The notes beneath the pieces are model-generated. The model was not told where the DNA came from. It was given only the letters and a program-made list of their open reading frames with translations, and did not search any database. Shown in pieces: positions 34,545 to 41,470 of a stretch of DNA of 64,000 nt. This DNA is from Thalassotalea sp. PS06. GTDB lineage: Bacteria > Pseudomonadota > Gammaproteobacteria > Enterobacterales > Alteromonadaceae. The stretch lies in NCBI RefSeq assembly GCF_007197775.1, contig NZ_CP041638.1, positions 372,001-436,000 of the forward strand. The letters run 5' to 3'. Both the position numbers and the translations under genes were made by a program. Every line of letters begins with the position of its first letter. Positions within the stretch are counted from its first letter, which is position 1.

Positions 34545-34865
34545 ATGAACACGTTAAGTAAACAAATCGGTATCGCCTCATTAGTACTTGCTACAAGTGC
34601 TTTCTTCTCCACGGGTGCAAAGGCTGAGCAGTTGGTGTCTTTGCAAACGGCCCTGGACATGATGGTAGAAAATCAAAGTCAAATGGTGGCAAATCAGTTG
34701 GACCAACAAGTTGCAAACAGCATCGCTCAGGAAGTGAATAACTTCAAAATTGATGCTCAGTATGTAACCGACAAAGGTGTACCTACTGTAACCATCACCG
34801 AAATCAGCAACTTCGATAAAGATGAAGCTGATTCAGAAAAATCTAAAGAAGCAACAGGAGAATAA
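34545..34865 (+). CDS. Small exported protein, first gene of the psp operon
   Basis: 106 residues with a signal peptide (about 1-27, ending GAKAEQ) and a short helical mature part (VSLQTALDMMVENQSQMVANQLDQQVANSIAQEV, given here as its overall Q/N-rich character) ending in an acidic tail. I do not recognise a family. ATG 34545 is chosen over TTG 34539 because GTAAGGG stands 7 bases before it. It is 2 bases before pspA's start region and behind the sigma54-type promoter, so it should be induced with PspA under membrane stress. Periplasmic location is predicted from the signal peptide. Confidence 0.75.
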   Translation: MNTLSKQIGIASLVLATSAFFSTGAKAEQLVSLQTALDMMVENQSQMVANQLDQQVANSIAQEVNNFKIDAQYVTDKGVPTVTITEISNFDKDEADSEKSKEATGE

Positions 34866-34867
34866 AA

Positions 34868-35530
34868 ATGGGTATGTTTTCTCGTCTGACGGACATTATT
34901 AACGCCAACATCAATAGCTTGCTGGATAAGGCGGAAAACCCTGAAAAGATGATCCGCTTGATCATCCAGGAAATGGAAGAAACCCTGGTCGAGGTTCGCA
35001 CCTCGGCCGCCAAGCAAATCGCTGAAAAGAAGACGCTAACTCGCCAGCTACGTGCGCAAACAGAAAAATCTGCGCAATGGCAGGAAAAAGCTGAACTTGC
35101 TATCAGCAAAGGTCGTGACGATTTAGCTCGCCAGGCACTAGTAGCAAAACAGCAATGTCAGCCGGTAATTGAAGACTTAGAAGCGCAACTTGCTCAGGTT
35201 GAAGAATTACTTGAGTCGATTCAGAACGATACGGCTCGTCTTCAGGACAAGTTAAATGAAGCAAAACAGCGTCAAGAAGCTTGCCTTAAGCGCCAAAAAA
35301 CTGCCGAAGTGCGTTTGAAAGTTCGCGAAACGGTAAAGTTTGAGCAAATTGACGATGCGATTTTACGTTTTGAGAAGTTTCAGCAAAAAGTTGATGGTCT
35401 TGAAGCTCAGGTTGAAGCCTATGATATGACCGAAGCGAAATCGCTGGAAGCTCAGTTCCAGGAGCTGGAAGCTGAAGAGTCTATCGAAGAAGAGTTACAA
35501 GCAATTAAAAAGAAAGTTGCCAACGGATAG
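34868..35530 (+). CDS. pspA: Phage shock protein A
   Basis: 220 residues, almost wholly alpha-helical coiled coil. The N-terminal amphipathic segment MGMFSRLTDIINANINSLLD and the following AENPEKMIRLIIQEMEETLVEVR stretch are typical PspA/Vipp1 (ESCRT-III-like). PspA binds stressed inner membrane, helps keep the proton motive force and, when free, inhibits the sigma54 activator PspF. Preceded by AGGAG. No pspF gene is seen next to it, unlike in E. coli where it is divergent. Confidence 0.95.
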   Translation: MGMFSRLTDIINANINSLLDKAENPEKMIRLIIQEMEETLVEVRTSAAKQIAEKKTLTRQLRAQTEKSAQWQEKAELAISKGRDDLARQALVAKQQCQPVIEDLEAQLAQVEELLESIQNDTARLQDKLNEAKQRQEACLKRQKTAEVRLKVRETVKFEQIDDAILRFEKFQQKVDGLEAQVEAYDMTEAKSLEAQFQELEAEESIEEELQAIKKKVANG

Positions 35531-35583
35531 TTGGCAACAGTATTCAGCCACAAAGTAAGTGCTGAAGAATTAAGGAGAAGGTT

Positions 35584-35685
35584 ATGTTCCCGTTTTCACT
35601 GATGATGACAGTTTGGTTAGTACCCGTAGTCACCTTTTTTATCGGTGCCGGTGTATTTGGGTTAACTCGTTATTTGCATGGTTAA
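35584..35685 (+). CDS. Tiny membrane protein in the pspB position
   Basis: 33 residues, MFPFSLMMTVWLVPVVTFFI..., one transmembrane helix (about 6-27) ending YLHG. AAGGAG stands 6 bases before the ATG. It lies between pspA and pspC, where pspB is usually found, but it is less than half of PspB's length and lacks the PspB cytoplasmic helix with leucine repeats. It may be a reduced PspB or an unrelated small protein. Confidence 0.6.
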   Translation: MFPFSLMMTVWLVPVVTFFIGAGVFGLTRYLHG

Positions 35686-35711
35686 GATGAAGTGTTTTTT
35701 GCGGAGGATGT

Positions 35712-35924
35712 ATGAATAAAGTGAAATATAAAATTGAGCGCAGCATTGCCAAAGACCAGGTTCATAAAAAAATCTGTGGCGTTTGTGCCGGACTTGCGCG
35801 TCATTTTTCAATGCCACGTATCGTGGTACGAGTGTTAGCTATTTTAGCGTTAATTATGATGCCAACCGTAACTTTAGTTGCCTACGGTGTCGCCGCGCTA
35901 ATCATGCCTAATAGGTATTTGTAG
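35712..35924 (+). CDS. pspC: PspC domain protein
   Basis: 70 residues, essentially one PspC domain: KKICGVCAGLARHFSMPRIV (about 26-45) followed by the hydrophobic helix (VRVLAILALIMMPTVTLVAYGVAALI in outline) and the short tail MPNRYL. E. coli PspC is longer (119 aa) and has a cytoplasmic leucine-zipper extension; here that is missing. In the Psp response PspB/PspC sense envelope stress and release PspF from PspA. Preceded by GGAGG. Confidence 0.9.
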   Translation: MNKVKYKIERSIAKDQVHKKICGVCAGLARHFSMPRIVVRVLAILALIMMPTVTLVAYGVAALIMPNRYL

Positions 35925-36207
35925 GGCTAGTTAACCTTTTCTGGCCGAATTTTGTTCAATCAACAAAAGTGAAATTACGAAAAAGATAGATTGACGAAAA
36001 AATAATGAAGAAACAATCAATTGAATTCTTCGAACAGCGTTTGTTTTGAACCTGACCTGCGTTTTTTCTTCTTACCGTACAATGAGTACGATAAAAAGAA
36101 AAAGACTTGTTCAAGCTCCAAACAATTCACTGCAAAAATGACCCTAAAAGGTCAACAACCCCTAAGTGCTGCATGGGGCTGCACTTAAGTGAAATAAAGG
36201 AGTTATC
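35925..36207. other. Intergenic region with hairpins after pspC
   Basis: Holds CGTAC/GTACG around AATGA inside a longer imperfect T/A-rich stem (36066-36104), and TAAGTGC/GCACTTA (about 36163-36187) 20 bases before the next gene. The first may terminate or attenuate transcription. No ORF is supported. Confidence 0.45.
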
Positions 36208-36540
36208 ATGTCATTCACCAAGTCCTTGTTACTGGCCATTATTGCCACATTATTGCTGACCTATTTGTTCGGCAACACTGTGTTCTCCTGGTTGGGCGTG
36301 GATATTGTGGTAGATGACCACGTCGTTGAGCCCATTGAAGGTATTGCCATCGCCGCACTCGTTGGAGTGATCCTGTTTGTGGTTGGCCTGACAATTTTTA
36401 TCAGCGTTTTTGGTACGCTGATTCTGGTGCTACTCGCGGCATTGGCTGGTCTGGCATTTGTCGGTCTAACCGTTTTCTGGCCAATATTATTAATCGGATT
36501 TATCGTCTGGTTACTTTGTAAAGAGCCTGCGCCTGAATAA
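36208..36540 (+). CDS. Unknown small polytopic membrane protein
   Basis: 110 residues with three or four hydrophobic helices (about 4-26, 42-62, 66-90, 86-104) and a soluble loop VDIVVDDHVVEPIEG. I recognise no named family. AAAGGAG stands 7 bases before the ATG. It lies 280 bases after pspC on the same strand and might be part of the phage-shock regulon, as small membrane proteins of this type often are; that is inference. Confidence 0.65.
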   Translation: MSFTKSLLLAIIATLLLTYLFGNTVFSWLGVDIVVDDHVVEPIEGIAIAALVGVILFVVGLTIFISVFGTLILVLLAALAGLAFVGLTVFWPILLIGFIVWLLCKEPAPE

Positions 36541-36573
36541 ACAAAACAAAACCAAACTACCTGGAACTACATA

Positions 36574-36848
36574 ATACCAATCACATTAAATTATTACTCA
36601 CTCAGTGAGCATTTAAAGGCTTTTAGGTAAGGTTTTGAGTACAGAGAATAGTCGCTCCTTTACCAAAATCGGTCAAAATCAGTAACGCAGTATAAACGCC
36701 TTTAAAACTCACCCGAAGGGAGTTTATCAGAGGCCTATTTACGGCCCTATATTTCAGTAATATAGATTGACTATATCAATGAAATCTATGTTGTAACTGA
36801 ACCTCTGCCCTAACTCTGAGCTGTGCACAAACTTAGTGTAATTGGTAT
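36574..36848. mobile_element. MITE-like repeat, full copy 1 (275 bp)
   Basis: Begins ATACCAATCACATTAAATTA and ends TTAGTGTAATTGGTAT, so the termini are inverted (ATACCAAT/ATTGGTAT). It contains no coding frame. A second copy at 44032-44296 is about 85% alike throughout by eye (shared blocks include CACTCAGTGAG, TTTAAAGGCTTTTAG, AACGCCTTTAAAACTCACCC, TTTACGGCCCTATATTTCA, CTAACTCTGAG, TGTGCACAAACTTAGTG). Both fill gene-free gaps. No clear target duplication is seen. Confidence 0.8.
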
Positions 36849-36939
36849 AAACAGAATAAAACTCGCTTGCTGAGCATTGATAAATAAGAGATTATTGTAA
36901 AAGAGTTATTACAAGGTGTAGTTCCAAAGGTATCAATCG

Positions 36940-37377
36940 ATGAAAAAAATCATTTCTTTAATCAGTCTACTGTTTTTACTTCCAAGTGCTTTCGCTCTTG
37001 ATGTAGAAGTTAACGAACCTTACATGCGCGAATTAATCCCCGGCACAAAAGTCACATCGGCCTATATGACCATTAAAAATAACGGTGATGAAGACATTAA
37101 GCTGGTAGCGGTAAGTGGCGATGTGAGCCCAAGAATTGAAATTCATGAACACACCATGAAAGATGGCATGATGCAAATGGGGAAGCTTGATTCTATTATT
37201 ATTAAGGCCAATGACGAAGTGACGTTACAGCCTCATGGCTTGCATTTGATGGTGTTTAATCCGTCTTCACCGGTTAAAGCCGGCGAGCAGGTAAACCTGG
37301 TTCTGCACTTTGATGATGAGCAGAAAACCGAGGTTTCAATGCCGGTAAAAGGCTTAAAACCTGCTCATAACCATTAG
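36940..37377 (+). CDS. Periplasmic copper chaperone PCu(A)C
   Basis: 145 residues. Signal peptide 1-19 (ending SAFA), then the cupredoxin-like PCu(A)C domain (DUF461). The copper-binding pattern H-x-M ... M ... H-x-M is visible as EIHEHTMKDGMMQM (about 67-80) and LQPHGLHLMVF (about 99-109). Such proteins deliver Cu(I) to the cytochrome c oxidase CuA site in the periplasm. It stands alone here, with no Sco protein next to it. A histidine-containing tail PAHNH may add metal affinity. Confidence 0.9.
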   Translation: MKKIISLISLLFLLPSAFALDVEVNEPYMRELIPGTKVTSAYMTIKNNGDEDIKLVAVSGDVSPRIEIHEHTMKDGMMQMGKLDSIIIKANDEVTLQPHGLHLMVFNPSSPVKAGEQVNLVLHFDDEQKTEVSMPVKGLKPAHNH

Positions 37378-37450
37378 AGCGTAAGTCGAACGGCTAGGCC
37401 CTTCGCAATAAACGCTCCGCAAACGCACAATAAACGCTAAGGAAACTAAC

Positions 37451-38443
37451 ATGGCTTTTTTCACGTCTTTTCGAGCACTTTCTATTGCCGGTGCTGTGGT
37501 GGTGTTTCTGTTTTATTTATTAGGGGGTTTCTGGAGCTTCGAACCAGACACCTTCAATGTTAAAGAAGCGGCGATACAAGAAGCCAAGGCGAACAATGTT
37601 GATCCGGTTGTGGGCTACACCACCACAACGACCTTGATTAAAGTTGCCGAAAAGCTTTGGGATAAACCTGGTGGGTATCTGTCGAATGACATTATGCCGC
37701 CTTCGGTATTTCTCGATAATATTCCTGCCTGGGAATTCGGGGTTCTGGAAATGACCCGGGATCTATCCCTTGCCATGCGTCAGTCATTCTCCCGTTCACA
37801 ATCCCAGTCTTCGGAAAATAAATTCCTGAAAAGCGCTCAGCCTAAGTTTAACAATGACGCTCATAAATGGGCGTTTCCAAGTGCTGAAAGTATGTATAAA
37901 AAAGGTGTTCAGGATCTATATAAATACCGCAATGTGCTTGCCGACCCTTCGCAACAAGGTGCACAGTTTTATGCTCGTGCTGACAACTTGCACGACTGGT
38001 TGCGAGAAGTGGAGAAACGATTAGGTAGCTATTCGCAACGCTTAAGTGCCAGCGTGGGGCGTAGCCAGTTAAATACCGATTTAGCGGGTGATCGTAACGC
38101 CCGTCAGTCTACTCAGGGTAGCCCGGAATATATGGTAAAAACCAGCTGGTGGAAAATTGATGATGAGTTTTACGAAGCTCGAGGTGCGTGTTGGGCACTA
38201 CTGCATTTTCTAAAAGCGGTGGAAGTCGATTTTGCCGATGTATTAAAAGATAAAAACGCCAACGTCAGTTTGCAGCAAATTATTCGTGAGCTGGAAGCTA
38301 GTCAGGCGACCGTATGGAGCCCAATGGTGTTAAATGGTAGCGGCTTTGGTTTATCCGCCAACCATTCATTAGTAATGGCTAACTACATCTCACGAGCTAA
38401 CGCCGCGCTAATCGATTTACGCGAACTACTAAGCAAAGGCTAA
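37451..38443 (+). CDS. DUF2333 family inner-membrane protein
   Basis: 330 residues with one N-terminal transmembrane helix (about 10-30) and a large periplasmic domain. SFEPDTFNVKEAA (about 28-40), the long helical middle and the PEYMVKTSWWKIDDEFYEARG segment (about 222-242) match the DUF2333 family of gammaproteobacteria. Its function is unknown. AAGGAAAC lies before the ATG. It is followed by the convergent LacI gene after only 3 bases. Confidence 0.85.
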   Translation: MAFFTSFRALSIAGAVVVFLFYLLGGFWSFEPDTFNVKEAAIQEAKANNVDPVVGYTTTTTLIKVAEKLWDKPGGYLSNDIMPPSVFLDNIPAWEFGVLEMTRDLSLAMRQSFSRSQSQSSENKFLKSAQPKFNNDAHKWAFPSAESMYKKGVQDLYKYRNVLADPSQQGAQFYARADNLHDWLREVEKRLGSYSQRLSASVGRSQLNTDLAGDRNARQSTQGSPEYMVKTSWWKIDDEFYEARGACWALLHFLKAVEVDFADVLKDKNANVSLQQIIRELEASQATVWSPMVLNGSGFGLSANHSLVMANYISRANAALIDLRELLSKG

Positions 38444-38446
38444 TCG

Positions 38447-39457
38447 CTAGCCCTTTTGCACAGGGCCTGTACTTTTTCTGACAAGCAGCTGATGTTTGAC
38501 GATAATATCTGCATCGGCTGGCTTGTTACCCTCAATCCATTGCAACAAATATTGAGCCGCCTGCTCGCCAAGCAAACGCCCAGGTTGTTGAACCGTCGTT
38601 AGCGGTGGCTCGTTATATTCTCCTACCTGTAAACCATCAAAACCAACCACAGAAATATCGTCGGGTATATTAAGGCCTGCTTCTCGAACAGCTTTGCAGG
38701 CGCCCATCGCCATTTCGTCATTAAAGCAAAAGATAGCTGTGGTTTCAGGAAGTCTATGGATGATTTCTTTACCGGCCAGATATCCTGATTTTAGTGAGTA
38801 ATCGCCGGCAACGATTTGCTTGTCATCGAGCGCTAGCCCTTTTGCCTGCCAGGCTCTTCGAAATCCCTTCAGACGTTCATAGGTATTTTGATCATCGCTA
38901 AGGCCGGTAATAATCGCGGCATCTTGATGCCCCAATGCAATCAGGTGTTCAGCAATGTCGGCGGCGGCACCGGCATTATCGATACGAATGGTCGGGTAGG
39001 GGGTATTGGCGCTACCACCAGCGGAAATTAATGGAATTTCGGTAGTCGGTAACAGGGAAATACTCGGGTTGAAAGTCGCAAGCTGAATAATGCCATCTGC
39101 CTGCTGGGTTTCCACCAGATTGATAAATTTATCTTCCCGCAGAGGACTGTCTTGGGTATCTCCTAACAACACATTATATCCCGCCTGTTGGGCCACCGAT
39201 TCTATGCCCCGTATTAATTGCGCGAAGAATAGGTTTTCAATATTTGGGATCAGTACAATCAGGGTGTTGGAACGTTTATGACGAAAATTTTGCGACAGCA
39301 GATTTGGACGATAGCCTAACTCATCAACTGCCTTTTGAACTTTCTCCAGCGTCTTTTTACTGACCCGCTGTGGCTGACTGATCGCTCTTGATACCGTGGC
39401 GATTGATACCCCGATATGCTTGGCGACTTCACGAATAGTGATACTTTTTTGTTTCAT
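38447..39457 (-). CDS. LacI family transcriptional regulator
   Basis: 336 residues. The N-terminal helix-turn-helix ITIREVAKHIGVSIATVSRA (about 5-24) and hinge helix are typical LacI; the rest is a periplasmic-binding-protein-like sugar domain (about 60-336) with DDISVVGFDGLQVGEYNEPPLTTVQQP in outline. It is divergent from the sodium/solute symporter and GH3 genes, so it probably represses them and responds to a sugar released by the GH3 enzyme. A GTG 18 bases upstream (39475) is an alternative start; ATG 39457 fits the family better. The palindrome GTAACCGGTTAC between the genes is the likely operator. Confidence 0.9.
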   Translation of the reverse strand: MKQKSITIREVAKHIGVSIATVSRAISQPQRVSKKTLEKVQKAVDELGYRPNLLSQNFRHKRSNTLIVLIPNIENLFFAQLIRGIESVAQQAGYNVLLGDTQDSPLREDKFINLVETQQADGIIQLATFNPSISLLPTTEIPLISAGGSANTPYPTIRIDNAGAAADIAEHLIALGHQDAAIITGLSDDQNTYERLKGFRRAWQAKGLALDDKQIVAGDYSLKSGYLAGKEIIHRLPETTAIFCFNDEMAMGACKAVREAGLNIPDDISVVGFDGLQVGEYNEPPLTTVQQPGRLLGEQAAQYLLQWIEGNKPADADIIVKHQLLVRKSTGPVQKG

Positions 39458-39534
39458 TTGTCTGTCAGCATCCACTGATGATGGTGTTTTAATAACCGGA
39501 TTGTAATTTAGTCCGATTCATTATAGATTGTATG

Positions 39535-39546
39535 GTAACCGGTTAC
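39535..39546. promoter_or_regulatory. Candidate LacI-family operator
   Basis: GTAACCGGTTAC, a perfect palindrome with central CG (wider TGGTAACCGGTTACATT), lies in the divergent region between the LacI gene and the SSS symporter gene. LacI-type operators are of this size and have the central CG. Confidence 0.7.
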
Positions 39547-39602
39547 ATTTTGCGTTTCACGCGTCAAAATGCAAGTTTTTTTTGTTGAGTATTACGATAA
39601 CA

Positions 39603-41450
39603 ATGAACCTCACAACACTCGATTTAGGCATCATTGCCTTATATTTAATTGCCACATTAGCGGTGGGTTTTTGGATTTCCAAACGCGCTTCTAAGAATAT
39701 TGAAGGCTACTTCCTGGGTGGTAAAACCTTACCCTGGTATTACCTCGGACTGTCGAATGCTTCTGGTATGTTTGATATCAGCGGTACCATGTGGCTCGTT
39801 TATTTACTGTTTATATACGGCCTGAAAAGTATCTATATTCCCTGGCTATGGCCGACATTCAATCAGATTTTCCTGATGGTGTTTCTATCAATCTGGTTGC
39901 GCCGCTCAGGCGTTATGACAGGGGCTGAATGGATAAACTTTCGATTTGGCGAAGGGCGTGGAGCAAAGCTTAGCCACCTGATTGTTGTGGTATTCGCGCT
40001 ATTTTCCGTGCTTGGTTTTCTCGCCTATGGTTTTGTCGGTATTGGTAAGTTTGCCGCCGCATTCCTACCCTGGCAGTTAGCCGCAGACCCTCATCACAAT
40101 GAAATTGCCTATGGTCTGATTTTCACCGCCATTACCACCATCTATGTAGTCAAAGGCGGCATGTTCTCGGTGGTTATCACCGAAGTGTTGCAGTTTTTCA
40201 TTATGACGATTGCCAGTATCGCGATTGGCGTTATTGCGATGATGCAGGTTTCTCCAGAAATGCTCGCCGCAGTGACGCCGGATGGTTGGTATGACGTTGG
40301 CTTTGGCTGGCAGTTGGATCTGGACTGGCGCGGTATTTTAGATTCAGCCAATCAGCGTATCGTTGATGACGGATTTTCTCTGTTTACTGTGTTTATGATG
40401 CTGGTGCTATTTAAAGGCATTTTATCAAGCATGGCAGGCCCCGCACCAAACTATGATATGCAGCGGATATTGTCGGCGCGAACGCCGGTAGAAGCGGCAA
40501 AAATGAGCTGGTTTGTGAATGTTGTGCTGATTGTTCCACGTTACATGATGATCACCGGTCTGGCGGTGTTAGCGCTGGCCTTCTTTATCCCGGATCTGGC
40601 AGCCATGGGTGACGATGTCGATTTTGAACAAATCCTGCCCTTTGCCCTGAGTAATTATATTCCCACAGGTTTATTAGGTATTGTGGTTGCCGGTTTACTG
40701 GCAAGCTTTATGTCGACCTTCGCCGCAACGACCAACGCCGCCCCAGCATACGTGGTAAATGATATTTATAAGAAATACATTAACCCCAATGCCGAAGACA
40801 AAACTTATGTGAAAGTCAGTTATCTGGTATCGCTGGTGTTTGTTATTATCGGTACCGCAATCGGTTTATTTGTCCCGTCTTTAAATGACATCATTCTTTG
40901 GTTGGTATCGGCGCTTTGGGGCGGATATACCGCTGCTAACATGTTGAAATGGTATTGGTGGCGCTTCAATGGCCACGGTTATTTCATCGGTATGCTTACC
41001 GGTATGGTCGCGACCGTGCCATTGGCTTTTGTCGACTTATCGCCACTTGAAGGATTCCCGTTACTGTTTGCCGCATCCTTGCTCGGTTGTATCGTTGCCA
41101 CCTATCTGACGCCAGCTGAAGACATGGAAACCTTAACGAATTTTTATCGAAAGACCCGACCGTGGGGCTTTTGGAAACCGGTGATTGCAGAGATTCAAAA
41201 ACAACAACCAGACTTTGAACCGAATCGCCAATTCGCTCGCGATATGGGCAATGTTTTGGTAGGGATTATCTGGCATACGTCGTTAACGGCGACTGCTATC
41301 TTCCTGGTTATTCAGTCCTGGACCGAACTATACGTTAGCCTGGGCTTAGTGGCAGTGACGTCAATTTATTTAAAACGGATGTGGTGGGATCGATTATCAG
41401 ACGAAGATACACCGCAACCACAATCGCAAAAAACTCTGGCAATGGATTAA
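39603..41450 (+). CDS. Sodium/solute symporter (SSS family, sugar type)
   Basis: 615 residues from ATG 39603 and about 14-15 transmembrane helices. SSS features: ALYLIATLAVGFWISKRASKNIEGYFLGGKTLPWYYLG region (about 12-50), DISGTMWLVYL, VLQFFIMT, and ASFMSTFAATTNAAPAYVVNDIYKKYI (about 366-392, in outline), the conserved helix-8/9 sodium-site region. It is close to SGLT-type sugar or inositol carriers. The longer frame (to 39528) would overlap the operator and is rejected. The GH3 lipoprotein gene follows at 20 bases, so sugars freed by GH3 may be the substrate. Confidence 0.9.
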   Translation: MNLTTLDLGIIALYLIATLAVGFWISKRASKNIEGYFLGGKTLPWYYLGLSNASGMFDISGTMWLVYLLFIYGLKSIYIPWLWPTFNQIFLMVFLSIWLRRSGVMTGAEWINFRFGEGRGAKLSHLIVVVFALFSVLGFLAYGFVGIGKFAAAFLPWQLAADPHHNEIAYGLIFTAITTIYVVKGGMFSVVITEVLQFFIMTIASIAIGVIAMMQVSPEMLAAVTPDGWYDVGFGWQLDLDWRGILDSANQRIVDDGFSLFTVFMMLVLFKGILSSMAGPAPNYDMQRILSARTPVEAAKMSWFVNVVLIVPRYMMITGLAVLALAFFIPDLAAMGDDVDFEQILPFALSNYIPTGLLGIVVAGLLASFMSTFAATTNAAPAYVVNDIYKKYINPNAEDKTYVKVSYLVSLVFVIIGTAIGLFVPSLNDIILWLVSALWGGYTAANMLKWYWWRFNGHGYFIGMLTGMVATVPLAFVDLSPLEGFPLLFAASLLGCIVATYLTPAEDMETLTNFYRKTRPWGFWKPVIAEIQKQQPDFEPNRQFARDMGNVLVGIIWHTSLTATAIFLVIQSWTELYVSLGLVAVTSIYLKRMWWDRLSDEDTPQPQSQKTLAMD

Positions 41451-41470
41451 CTCAGGAAACAGGATTTATT

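Noticed and set aside
39528..39602. N-terminal extension of the SSS symporter to 39528
   Set aside because: The extension is encoded over the LacI operator and promoter; the ATG at 39603 starts directly at the first helix.
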